DNA of 64,000 nt. Origin: Sympetrum striolatum. Lineage: Eukaryota; Arthropoda; Insecta; Odonata; Libellulidae. The stretch lies in NCBI GenBank assembly GCA_947579665.1, contig OX388348.1, positions 15,190,001-15,254,000 on the forward strand. Direction: 5' to 3'. The position numbers and the translations under genes are program-made. Shown here piece by piece: positions 24,540 to 35,830 of this stretch (position 1 is its first letter; every line of letters begins with the position of its first letter). The notes beneath the pieces are model-generated. The model was not told where the DNA came from. It saw nothing but the letters and a program-made list of their open reading frames with translations, and did no database searches.

Positions 24540-25160
24540 GAGCGATGTTTATGTGCTCGGCGGTTGTAGTATTAGCGACGCTGTCTTAAGGGGGAGGGAA
24601 CTTAAGGACACCGATTGGGGAACGTCTCTTCCAATAAAGGTGGCACGGAACTCAGTGGTGCATAAATACGACGGCGAAGAAAAATAATATAAAAGAGCTG
24701 GAAAGGGGGTGGCGGAAGAGCATTTAGGGGCTGGCGGAAGCGGAATGCGTGGAACAGGATGTCGAGGGAAAACGCGGAATAGGGGGCGCTTGAATGCGGA
24801 TGGAGTAGGGGGCGGCGTGTAGCGGCGGCACGGGGAACTAGAAATCGCGGTCGGGAGAATGTTTGAGGGGAAGATGGAATTTTCATGAGCGAAGAGGAAT
24901 AATATTTGAGAGAAGTTTGGGGAGGAAAGGGTGGGATCCAAAGAAAAGGGGAATGGTAGAGAGAGAGAGAGGAAGTATTTTGAGAGGCAATCGAAGGGAA
25001 GAGGGAAGCGGCGATGATTTGTGAAGTACTCGGCGGGAAGAATGGATCGTTTGATTCGATGTTTTCGCAGATAAGAGCGTGAGTATGGAGCGATAACGCG
25101 GAATATTACGGATCTGCCGAGAGGGTGACTGTGAAGAGGGCAAGTGACAAAGAGAGGTGA
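24540..25160. other. Purine-rich (G+A) asymmetric tract
   Basis: For about 600 bp the + strand is visibly dominated by G and A, for example ggaagagggaagcggcg and an extended gagagagaga run near 24960. CpG dinucleotides are also frequent. The - strand therefore translates into Ser/Pro/Leu/Phe-rich frames (130, 94 and 86 codons) that reflect composition. Long purine tracts can adopt triplex or other non-B forms; nothing here shows a gene. Confidence 0.7.
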
Positions 25161-25612
25161 AGCATAAAAAAATGACGACTCGTTTTAAGTTACATCATGA
25201 AAATACATGGTGTAATTGAGATAATAATTTTAATGTACTCTTTCCGCAAATTATCACTCTCCGGATACATAATATTCCAAGCAATATTTCCACACATTTC
25301 CTCCGCTTGATTCAAACATGAGATGGCATTTAATGATTGTGATATTAACTTTCTTTACATTCTATTGTCAACAATTTTCTGTTTTATTCGATGAACATCA
25401 TTCTATTTTTTATAGTAACATATTTGAATTTTAATTCTCTACGATGTCTATTAACTACGAGAACGAAGAAAAAACTTAAAAAATAACATAGGCTCTTACT
25501 TTTGAAGTTAAAACATTCATTCTGTATTGGTGGAAATATTTCTTATGTAGATTCCTAGGTAATTATCATAGTATACATTTTCAGTAAAATTAAGCTGTAC
25601 TTTCCACGGATG
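25161..25612. other. AT-rich noncoding stretch, nothing recognised
   Basis: No supported feature. Confidence 0.5.
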
Positions 25613-25672
25613 AGTGATTATCTTGCTAGCGTTTCGACCAAGGTTCCAATGTTTGGTTCTCGGATAATCACT
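25613..25672 (-). repeat. Small inverted repeat with an eroded hammerhead-like layout
   Basis: Perfect 10-bp ends, agtgattatc at 25613-25622 and gataatcact at 25663-25672, enclose a block which on the - strand reads ...ccttggtcGAAAcgctagc... . The layout outer stem, inner stem, GAAA, small stem is that of a type I hammerhead, but the CTGATGA core is not present, so it would be inactive. It could equally be a small MITE or chance fold-back. Confidence 0.45.
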
Positions 25673-26059
25673 TTTTCCTTGTTAGAGAATGTTCAAGTGT
25701 ATGGTGGACTTCAATGATAAGGGTTGTTGGCAGGAAAACATTCAGACGTAAAAATTACCACAAAACCAAAACTCATCCTCGCCAGCATTAAAAAAATCAT
25801 TAGAAGAACAGTAAGTAATGGGAATAAGGCAAAATTGAAAAGAAAAAAATATTTAAGACAAAAAAACTGTAAGATATGCTAAAATCAAGTCCGAAAATTG
25901 TAAAAATTAATGAGGTTATGGGTTTGGAGATTATTTATTGTTTGAGTACTATAAAATTAAACACGACGAGATATATTACCTGTTACGCTATCCTATTATG
26001 GATTATATATGTGAGCGTTTTCCCGCACAGTGGGTTTTTCTCCGAAAGCCTTCAGCCAA
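25673..26059. other. AT-rich noncoding stretch
   Basis: No firm feature. The sequence may include more of the retrotransposon whose 3' end follows, but no coding similarity was recognised in the overlapping frames at 25876-26180. Confidence 0.4.
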
Positions 26060-26240
26060 GGAGTTTTTCCCCACACCGCAATTCTTTTATTTGTTTACCT
26101 CTTCTTTGTATTTTCTTTTTATATATATGTATTTGTATTGTTTTTCCTCCTTTTATGTAAGTAATATTAGTAATCCTTAATGGTTAGGTGTAAGAGAGGC
26201 CCTAATGGGCCTAACCTCGCCAAATAAAGAGTTTTATTAT
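26060..26240 (+). mobile_element. Non-LTR retrotransposon 3' end with ATT tail
   Basis: A T-rich 3' untranslated stretch leads into gtgtaagagaggccctaatg, ggcctaacctcgcc, aaataaagag and then tttattattattat. The order GC-containing block, polyadenylation-like AATAAA, short triplet tail is the usual 3' end of insect CR1/Jockey/RTE-type elements. It is on the + strand. The left boundary is uncertain, and no reverse-transcriptase residues were recognised upstream. It is related to, but not the same as, the minus-strand family at 20315. Confidence 0.68.
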
Positions 26241-27509
26241 TATTATGGAATTGTCGTTTCTAAGATATAAATAATGAAGTTCAAACTCCTCGCTAAACTT
26301 CGAAACCATAAAATATATCATTTTAAAAATTAAGATAAACCAAGCAGGGCGCCGAATCCATAAATATTTCAGACGACACATAATGTAAATAATTACAATC
26401 GAAATAATACTTCGCAAGGTCCGCACGATGTAGTCCCTTGGGCTAGGTTCCACATTTCCAGAAGGTTATTTTTACAGTTTCTATGAAAATTAACTCTCAT
26501 TTAACTTGCCTCGGTCAGAGTTAAAGCCAAACAGCAAAGCGTTGATGATTTCAACAGTGAAAGATATAAAGGAGATATGCAGAGAGTCCTGCTGCACTCC
26601 ACGAGCTCCACGAGGTAATTTACCCAGTTCGGGTTGGTACATCATTATTCAAAAGTTGGTGCAAAACAGGCAACTAATTTAACATTACCAGGAGGTATAG
26701 CACGTGGATGTTGAAATAGAGACATAGCGAAGAAACTACTTCACATTGCTGTAAAGATTTTTTAATGTGATTTCCAGGCCAAACAAAGGTTACTCTCTAT
26801 GTTATCATAATCGAGAGTAACTTGGATGCGTAGTTCTGAAAGACATTTCTCATACAATGTAGAAAAATTGAATGCTGTGGAAAGTTGCCGACTATTATTT
26901 CTCTGTTAAATCATTTGGCGGAATCTGTCGATATCCTGTCTTTATAAGTCTAATAGGGAATGAAAGAATTTTTAACAATAAATTATCAATGATTACAAAA
27001 GAAAAATACCTCAGATCAATTCGTAAATTCTAAAAATCGCATAAATAGCACCCTTAAATTTGGGGAAACAACGAAAAACAGTTGAACTGGAGATACTGAT
27101 CGGTCCCTAAAACTTATTAGTGGTTTTAAAACTAAATAAATTTCAATGAGATAAGATTTAGAGTAACTTTTCGTTCTTGTAACTTCATTCTTAAATGTTG
27201 ACAGACATGACTCCCTACTTCAAATACTCTAAAAGGCAATATTAATTTTAATTATTTGTAGTTTTGGGAAATTGAGCCTTTATAACCTTTCATATACAGC
27301 TGATTGACGAAAAGCATTTGTTTTCATTAACTATGGAATACCGCGGTGTTAGAATTGGTAGCTATATAAACCATTTTTCTTTCATATTTATCATACTCTC
27401 AAATTAATTAGCAAATATTCTTGATTGATATTCTTATTCTTATTGATACTTGCTTTATGTAAAGAAGTAATGCGACGTAAGTCAAGATAGATTTATTTTT
27501 GTTCTGAGG
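26241..27509. other. AT-rich noncoding stretch, nothing recognised
   Basis: No supported gene or repeat. Confidence 0.5.
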
Positions 27510-27590
27510 TACACTCCTGGCCAAAATTAACGCAGCACCGGCCGTAAGGATCGCTAGGGAGGTGCTACATTAATTTTGGACAGGAGTGTA
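27510..27590. mobile_element. 81-bp palindromic Tc1-like MITE, copy 1
   Basis: The unit begins and ends in TA and its inverted ends read cactcctggccaaaatta, continuing to cgcagcac on the left arm and the near-complement ggtgctacattaattttgg on the right, with a short centre containing gtaaggatcgctaggga. The TACA(C/G)T..TGGCCAAAA start is like the terminal inverted repeat of Tc1-family transposons, which duplicate a TA target. At 81 bp including both TA dinucleotides it has no coding space. A second copy of identical length lies at 57693-57773, with only four differences between them. Confidence 0.87.
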
Positions 27591-30520
27591 CATTTTGTAA
27601 CTTTTAGACTTTCTGAAGTCATGTTTCCCCCTATTTTTCCGATATCTCGTGAAAAATGAGTGCTTATGTACAGTACAGTCCCTTTAAGGAGCGCATGCGA
27701 TAAAAATAAAATAAATGGAATCGAGCCCAAGTATCGCTATGGGAACTACTCCATTATTCCATTCTCTGAAACTCTCCACAATGGAAAGAAGGCTTTAAGA
27801 GTTACGAATATCCGTTAACCGGAAAATTCCCTAAATTAGCATGTCATCTTTGTGGCATAAAATACAAAATGCACACGTGTGCGCACGGAAAATACTACCC
27901 CTTCTCTGCCAGAACGAGGTCAAAGTTAAAAAGGCTCAGGATTTATAAGCCAGAATTTCGTTCGTCATAATTTGCCATTCGATGCTGGAAAAATATTCCC
28001 TCCACGTGATGCGGAGAAACTTTATAGGACATGGTTACAGTTTGCTTCTGAGTGAACGAAAAAATGTTCAAATGGAGGGTTGAATTCGACGGCAGTGCAC
28101 AGCCAGCAATTTTGCGGTTGACTGCCTTGAGGCATCGAAGAAATTCAATACAACAAATTTTGTATATAATAGACTTTTTGCACGAAATACAACTTCATTC
28201 TACTTAATAATTTGAGAAAATATTACAATTTCTTAGTAAGTCCAAAACTATGTCGATTATTTATATCAAAAAGAACACATTGTCTACACCCATAATTTCC
28301 AATGATTAATTCATTTCGTTTCACTGTAAATGTCTTAAATTTGGGAAAGTTGATTAAATCTTGAAAGAATGGTGATACCTATAAAATTACAAATAACATA
28401 TGGATGTTATGAAAGTCTGCAAATAACTCAATCCACTTCGATTCTTCTATCATTAATGTCTATTGTTTTTAACTCAATACGCAAAGGAGTTACTTGGAAG
28501 GCTATAATAAGTGAAAAGAATTACTTCATACGGAATCACTCCCACAGAATTTATATTAAAGGCTGTGGGAGTTCACGGAATAATAATTCTTTTCCATTTT
28601 ATTTTTTAGTTTCAAAGAATAAGTGGGATAAGGTCACGATAACTTTCATAAATCTCTAATATTCTTTAGCACGTCTTAGTAGATAATCTCTAATATTCTT
28701 TAGTAGTCTGTTACTATTTGAATAGTATTCTGTGAATTGCTTTGTGAATAGCATTTATCCAAAGAGATAACTGATTTTTATCTTATGAATCTATGAGACT
28801 TTGCTTAAGGTGCTTGCTGATGATTTAAAATTAACTTATGTGAAAAATTTGTAAACCTAATTCGAGGAAATCAATTCACACAATATTGAGCAAACCTGAT
28901 TTTTAAGCGATCTAAGGAGAAGAAAATGAAACTAAGATATAATTATGTCAAATAACTTTCATTTGATCTTCGTATGACCTAATGTGGTTGAATTCTGATT
29001 ATGTAATTAGAGAAATGATGCTTGCTCGTATTATTCGGCAATACGTTATGGAAATATTTCCATCGAAGACAAATCCTTGATTATTTCCAGAATTTATTTT
29101 TCTCTGATAAAACGAGAATAGAATGCATATTCGAATCGATTGATGAAATTGGAAGATTAATTCAATTTGATGATTAATTGAAAAAATGCGAACGATTTAA
29201 AAAATAAAGTTCGCGGTATTATTACTCCAACATTGCTTGTAGACAGTTGGAAGAATCATTTTATAAGCAGAGACTTGCTACCTTTTCACACTTAAGTCCT
29301 CTGGTAGCACACCCTTGGAATGCAGACATGCGAAACCTAATCGCCTACCTGTGGTCTTCTTGTATGATGTACGTAACAAGTAAAATGTATCATGTAACCC
29401 ATAAAGTATAGCTCATGTCACCTATCAGTATCACATATCGTGTTTGTGTACAGAGTAGCATCTAAAATATGTAACAACCGCATTAGTACATACATTCCGA
29501 GACTTAGATTGCGATTCAAGTAACGGTAGAAATGAGACGAAGATATTTGTAAATATATCGTATAATTTACCGTTTAAGTTCTAAATAATTATAACATTAA
29601 ATATTTTGATTAAAATTAAAGTGATTTTGCTTTTATGTTATTTGAATTATTAGTAAATCATCGTTCTTTTCGTTCAGTTAATAGAAAAATAATTTTCGTC
29701 TTATACTCTCAATAACTAAATGCTTTTTAAATTATATTAGATCCTATTTAGAGAATAATGGTTAATATCTCAAACAAACGTGGGACAGTGGGGTACAATC
29801 GAATGAAAACGGGGAAAACTCCCCCCAAAAAAAAAAAAAAACTTTGAAACCTGAGGGGAAACTGAAAACATTGCATCTCTATTAAAAAAAAATGGTGAAT
29901 AGAATTCTTCATGAGTCACTCAACTTCATTTCTAAAGATACGGCTTCTCAAATTAATTTTCATAAATAAAGGTGTTTTAACAGGAATCAGAACTCTCAGC
30001 AATATTCCAAAATCTAATTATGTCTTCTGAAAATCATAAAAATTTCCAGAAAGATTCGACTTAAGAGATATCTGAAGGTCACCATTGGAATATATTACGA
30101 CTCGGAATTCTATGACGTTGTCAATAATTGTCAACTGTATCGGTCGGAAGGACAGATTTTGCGTATCTATGTGATATCACATGTGCACAAAGTGTCTCGT
30201 CTTATTTCCGTTAGATATCTGTTCCACATGGTAACGCCTGAAACCGTCTCATTAATATCACATCTGATAGATAATATCAGTTTTATTCCAAATTCCCAAG
30301 ATGTCTTATAAAATCTTAAAACAAATACAGAAAAATTCAAATCAGATGCGACTTGGAGACAACTGAAGGTAACCATCGGAAAGTATATGACACCGAATTT
30401 TAAAACGTCTTTCATTGTCAACTGTTTCTGCTGGCAGCACAGATTTCACTTATTGAAGTGACAATATAAGTGAGGCCTTCAGTTGCCAAATTTTGAACCA
30501 AAGTACAGAAAAAAGGGGGA
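27591..30520. repeat. AT-rich noncoding stretch with a small direct repeat
   Basis: No gene is recognised. The block aatctctaatattctttag occurs at 28651-28669 and 28685-28703 (34-bp period). A run of C followed by 15 or so A lies near 29820-29840. The 96-codon frame at 28369-28659 has AT-rich codon content and no recognisable motif. Confidence 0.5.
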
Positions 30521-30760
30521 GTATTGAGAGAAACTGGTAAGAAAGCAATCGAGGGTAAAATCCAAGGGAAAGACAGAGGGGAGACAAAGGCAGAAAATGT
30601 TAGATGACACAAAGGGCGAGATACCATGGAAAGAAAGAAGTGGCCCTGAATAGGGAGTACTGACGCAAACCAATCTACCGAATCGTAGAACATTTAAGTG
30701 TAAGGAGAATAATTGAGAAAGCTCAGCGGACCAAGGATCGTTATATTCCCTTTCATCCAA
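30521..30760 (+). mobile_element. RTE-like retrotransposon C-terminal fragment
   Basis: From 30567 the + strand reads GKTEGRQRQKMLDDTKGE, and in another frame immediately upstream KKAIEGKIQGKDRGE; together they match the expected order EGK-G-R-GR-R..LLDDI of the RTE-like C-terminus, with one frame shift. Farther on, LPNRRTFK corresponds to LPKGRTPM in the 1579-1788 copy. Stops and the frame shift show it is dead. The minus-strand frames of 91 and 125 codons here are antisense shadows of the element. Confidence 0.72.
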
Positions 30761-30959
30761 ATATACGGAGAGAGCTGTCAAAGTCCTCAAAAAAGGGAAA
30801 ATAGCGTTACACAATTCTAAAAATATCGAGCCATTTTTACTAAGGAAAAAAAACAAACTATCGAATTATAATTCGCAAAATAAGGTTTCGGATGAGACGG
30901 GGTATCGAAAAAAAATCAGCAAAAAAGGTAGACATCCTTCACTCTTCCGAGACGCCACC

Positions 30960-31690
30960 TGACAATCACCTCTCGACCTTAACCATTCTATTAAGAAATC
31001 AATGAACTTCCCGAGAGTCGCGGTGGCATTCCGCGGAGGAAAAAATCGCCAAAATAACGATTTTTCGGTTTCCGCTTTAGTATAATGACGCAACTGTTTC
31101 GAAGGCGAGGAAAAAACCGTTCCTTCCGAAGCGTTCTCTCGAAGAGGAACCAGCGAGAAGAAAAAGACGGGAAGCGAAGGGGAAGAAAAAGGGCTTTGGA
31201 TGGGTGGAGGAGCCGAGGGGAGACAATAGGTGTTCCGATGGATAGAATCGCGTGTGACAAGGCGTTGCAAGTAAGCGTGCTCACCGGAGACGAACGAACG
31301 AATCCTTCAGCCGACACCCAAAAAGTGAGAGAGGCAGAAAAAAAGATCGGGGAACACTTTTGTCTATTGAGATTGCAACGCCGTTTTTATTGTGACAAAG
31401 GGGTTTGGTACGGTTTACTCCCACAGACCGTTCCTATGGCTATAAAACCCTCGAAAACAATTTATTTCTTTTTCAGCTCGTCCCCGCCCCACCCCGCTGT
31501 ACTCCATTACTCATCTTGCTGCAATTCCCACTGCTGCCATCTTCTCGCGCGTTTTCCAATCCCGAAGCCCTCGGACTTCTCTCTCGAATACACTCCAATG
31601 CTTATCGCGATAAAATATTGTGCACGACCGATCTTTTCATGCGCCAACACAAGATATATATGTGTTTACACGCTTCGGGAGATCGCCTGC
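30960..31690. other. CpG-rich island with the longest open frame in the window
   Basis: This GC- and CpG-rich block carries a 239-codon + frame (31085-31804), the longest here. Its first 65 residues are very basic (many Arg, Lys) and the rest changes composition without any domain I know. A donor-like caa|gtaagc lies at 31268-31276, so a first exon ending there is conceivable, but no TATA, acceptor or downstream exon can be matched. Antisense frames of 108-134 codons overlap, as expected from composition. I do not call a gene. Confidence 0.45.
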
Positions 31691-31804
31691 TTGGTTGGCA
31701 ACTTCCATAAGAAGATAAGAAATAATTTGCAAAACATTAAATGTATAACAAAAGTGCATGTGAAGTTTTCGATTAGGTATATAAGGATTAAGTGCAAAAC
31801 TTAA

Positions 31805-34399
31805 GTGTGAAAGGTTTTTATTATTATTATCAATGAAAATAATAGAGATAGGGTCGCCCGAATAGCCAAGTGTGAAGCACATTTGGTGGAAGTGGTCCCG
31901 GTTTCCATTTTTGGTGGGGTCTCATATACGAAATGACCTGAGCTTTCCAAGCACTTTTAACAAAATTATATTGTAATATATACAATGAAGAACCAAGGAA
32001 AAGAAAGAAAAATCTATTATAGGCTATAAAGATATATAAATGATTATCATCTAACGCAAGACAAAATTTATTTAGCTTAGTGGAAGATAAGGAATGAAAT
32101 ATTTTTAATTTAATGAGAGTGATTAAGGTATTACTTTTTGCAAAGAATTTAGAACAGAAAAGGCTGGTTTCGGCCAAGACTACTTAGACCGGACTAAGTA
32201 GGTCATTAAATTACAATGCGATCATTCCTTCAATACTGGTCATTTAAATATGAATTTCTACCACCAATTCGTGCTTTAAGCAATCAATATTTATTTTAAC
32301 AATTTTTTAATTCAATTTTGAATTAAATTTAAAAAGAGGCTCAAATAATACACTGGTGGGTATAAAAAAGAAATTAACTCAGGAATAATAGTGGTTTGCA
32401 CTTTAGAGACCATCATTATCTTAAATATCGAACAAAAATCATACTATTTTCTATTTTTATTTAAAATATAATTTGCGATACTGTGCGTAAAAGAGTAGAG
32501 AAACCCATCGGAAAATTACCAGAAGAATATCAAGTATAGACTCATTATGCGAAGGTGTTACTTCGTGGAAAGCGATAATAATGGATAAGAATTGCTCTAG
32601 TGTGTTACAGTTACCATATACTAACGAATTTAAGGCTTCTTCATTTTTTAATTTTGTACAGCATAGAGCAAAATTTATATTAAATGTAACTTATCCTTAG
32701 TTTTCTTTGACATGGCTATAATTATATTAAAGCTACTGAGGTATAAATGATGCACTTATGAAATCGAATTTTTATTTCTCTGCTTATTTATTTCTGAGAA
32801 GCATTATTTATCTCCCCACTACCCTGCTACTTTTTAATTCACAAAATTCTAAAAAAAGAAGGCGAAAAAATACCCCACCTTTCGTCTACGAATCCTCAAT
32901 GTTACTTATTAACTTTTGGTAGCTAATGGTGGTAGGTCTGAGGTTCAAATAAGCCTCGAAACGTAATACTGCCCTGACAAATCAAATAGGTCCAAAGAAA
33001 GGTCTTGAATATCATTCTAAGTTTCCTTTCAAAGGATATAATTCCGCGGTAGATTAACGAAGTTAGATTAAACGTCAACAGTAACCAAAGGGAACTGAAA
33101 ATGAAGGAAATATCGATTCGAAGGAGCAAACGATGAGGTATGGAGGACGCTATTGAAAATACCGTGTGCTTATTTAATTAGCTACGCTCTGACGCTTTTT
33201 CTAGAGGTTTTGTAGCAACCAAATTGCGTTTAAGGAAGTCTACGAAGTATTTTTAAGAGCTCTCTTCATCTTTTGTGCTTCCAATTCGATTTATACGGCT
33301 TCGGCAGTCTCTTGATATCATTGTTTATGCAGGTAACTCAAATGCAAGAACACGTTTTAAAGCTGCAATTCACAGAATCGTTTGTTTAAAAGCCCCAACA
33401 AGTTAATACAGATTAAGTCGGTTTTGAAGTATGAGGAGACGTTCCATAGCTTAACTGAAAAACGCTTATGAAAGCAATAGAGAATCACGTAAAGGCACAA
33501 TTAATAATAACGAAAAGATAAAGATTATAAATTTAAAACAATTAGAGATAATTATTTTGAGTGAAATACGAAGATAACTTGAAAAATGAAATAGTCAAAG
33601 ATTTGTTTCATGTTGAATACGATTTAATTAGAAAATCCGTACGATTGGTTGTAATATACGATTGGCCGTAAATAATACTAATAATAAAAATACTTCGAAT
33701 GTATATTCAGAAATGATCTCACAATATCTCTTCTATATTGAAATGAACTGTATCCATTATATGCCAGATGTCACCTAAAACGTTTTGCCTGCTAGAAGTT
33801 ATGGGGCATTCCAATATAGGACTTCTCTTTTTAATCGAAAAGCTGTCATCAAGCGAGAGCATTCTGATACCAGATGTTCTTGTAGTTGTAGGCGCTCGTG
33901 AAAATGGAAACAAATCGCTACTTTCTTTATATTAATTTCTCTGATTATTATCGGTATATATATTATCGTTATTAAAACTCTGTGTTAATATAATATAAAT
34001 AAAAGTAATGTAGTTGCACAATCCATAATGTCCTTAAAATACGTTATAAGGTTAAATTGTCATATAGGTTTTAGGTAAATTATTTCACCCATTTGTGCCC
34101 GTCCTCAAAGTTTCTGCAAATATCGTAATTATTATATTTCATATTTCCAATATTATTAGAATATAATTACAAAGTAAACCAAACGTATCAAAGCAACGTG
34201 AAAATCGAATAGAATGGGAACATTAGATTAACATCAGTCCATTGATTTGGTCGTAGGTCAACGACCGCCTTTAGGTTGTGAATGAAAATTGATTTTCCTT
34301 ATGCACATATATAAACCCTCAACATTGTAGGAAGCGATTAATTTTAAGATGCTACTATGTATTATTTCAAAAGGATATTGAATCTCAAAAGATAAGGGT
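31805..34399. other. AT-rich noncoding stretch with a small palindrome
   Basis: No gene is recognised. A palindrome with arms gactacttag and ctaagtaggtc lies at about 32178-32204. The 115-codon minus-strand frame at 31830-32177 has no recognisable domain. Confidence 0.45.
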
Positions 34400-34480
34400 T
34401 ATAGATGATGGGTGCTACAGAGGGAGGGGATAATTATCAAGAAAGGGAATTAAATAGGGAATTTTGGGAAGATTAACCAA
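34400..34480 (+). mobile_element. RTE-like retrotransposon C-terminal remnant
   Basis: The + strand from 34429 reads DNYQERELNREFWED before a stop at 34474. This matches the SYxEMKRxALNREFW tail that follows the LLDDI motif in the 1579 copy, and an IDD triplet of codons lies just upstream in another frame. It is a short, frame-broken remnant, supported mainly by its likeness to the other copies in this window. Confidence 0.5.
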
Positions 34481-34932
34481 CTAAATAGTGTAATGCTTCT
34501 ATATCCACATATTCACCAAGCAAGCCAACTTTAGGTGAGTGGTATGGGCTGCATTCACAATGCATCTACTTTCACATGTCGTTCGCGGAAAAAATGAACT
34601 TTTGAAACGACTAGTTCTTAAATCTATATCCATCCTTTTCCTCACAGTGTCGTCATGACCTATATTACAGACAGGAGTATATTTTAACTGGAAGGTTGCA
34701 TAATATTGGCTAAATTCTCTGAGAATGTTTCTCTGAATTTACTTAGTGCATTAAGCCTTTGTTTTCATAACATATCTTATAAAGATTCCCATTTGGCATT
34801 CAAAAGAATCTGAGCTGCTTTCTCTTAGCAATTCCCAACGAATCCCATGGCTATAAATTCTATATTATTAGGCCAAACTCCGTGGAATGACATAATAGAT
34901 TAATAACAAAACATCGCAATTTCTGCAGTGAA
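34481..34932. other. AT-rich noncoding stretch, nothing recognised
   Basis: No supported feature. Confidence 0.5.
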
Positions 34933-34990
34933 ATATATATATATATATATTACGGCCGGTTTCGGCTAAATCGCCCTCATCAGATGATGT
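34933..34990 (-). ncRNA. Hammerhead-ribozyme-like motif beside an (AT)n run
   Basis: On the - strand the order is CTGATGA (34977-34983), GGGCGATTTAGCC (34964-34976, able to pair GGC with GCC), GAAA (34960-34963), CCGGCCGTA, then an AT dinucleotide run (34933-34950). CUGAUGA, stem II and GAAA in this spacing are the conserved core of a hammerhead ribozyme, and type I hammerheads with a tiny stem III are known from Penelope-like retroelements, whose repeats carry the GGTTTCG...CATCAG signature on the opposite strand. Stem I here is poor because the AT run replaces its 3' strand, so activity is doubtful. The motif is seen; origin and function are inference. Confidence 0.5.
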
Positions 34991-35229
34991 TATTTATCTA
35001 AATTGTTTAGCCTTTTGTTGATTTTTTTGCTGTATTTATTATTCGCTTTACGATGTTCTGATTATGGTAGTGTATTAGTTGCTGTGTATGTTTGCCTCGG
35101 ATAGGAGGAAGTTTTTTGAAAGCAATGTCGCAAGCGATCCAAGATTGTCGTGATGTCCTCAGAGTAGGATGACAGTCACCACGGTTTCGCAGTCATCAAC
35201 ATCATAGTTCCTGCACGCCTTTCCGAAAG

Positions 35230-35830
35230 TCACATAGAATATCTCACATTTATTATTCAGCGGGGAAGTCTCTCGATGGAACTTTCATTGAACCTTTTCT
35301 CTCGGAAAACGCCTCGGGAATATCCTGATCAAGGCGACAATCCCGCAACAAAAATCCGGGAGGAACGCAACCGCGAGAGGAACAAATAGAAATAGCGGGG
35401 GAGTAACGACGGAAGAAGAAGATACCATCGCGAAAAGGCATAGAAATCAGCGGAAGGGAGAGAGGAAATGGAGAAAAAGAGTACGCGAAAGGGCTTCCTT
35501 TCCAGGGCGCCTCCCATCGCACTGTCGTTCCAATTTCATGCGCCAATTTCTGAAAGTCGAACCGGAACTAGAAAGAATGGGGTCGCGGAGAAGCGGGTGG
35601 TTATAAGAGTATGAAAGGGAAAAGGAAAAGCGGTATGATTGGAGACAGGGCAAAGGACACGGAAAAAACAGAGGCGATAAAAATTGCTGGCTTTTTTCGC
35701 AGGGGATGTGGTCGGATCAATGGAAGTTCTTCTCCCTTTGAACTCGGGAAGGAGGCGCGGGGGTGCATTCCCAGATCATCCGGGGATTGTTAGAGATAAT
35801 AGTGACAAAGGGAAAATATCCCAATTATGA
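35230..35830. other. CpG-rich, purine-biased island
   Basis: A GC-rich block with many CpGs; from about 35330 to 35680 the + strand is mostly purine (for example ggaagaagaagatacc and gaaagggaaaaggaaaagcgg). Overlapping minus-strand frames of 62-97 codons and a + frame at 35611-35793 have no recognised domains and follow from composition. Confidence 0.5.

Noticed and set aside
24549..25143. Minus-strand frames of 130, 94 and 86 codons
   Set aside because: They are Ser/Pro/Leu-rich translations of a purine-rich strand, overlap in different frames and contain no domain.
28815..28850. CTGATGA at about 28817 as a hammerhead core
   Set aside because: The following bases do not form a stem leading to GAAA at the right distance.
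30418..31317. Minus-strand frames of 91-134 codons
   Set aside because: Part are antisense to a retrotransposon fragment on the + strand and part lie in a CpG-rich island opposite a longer frame; none has a recognisable motif.
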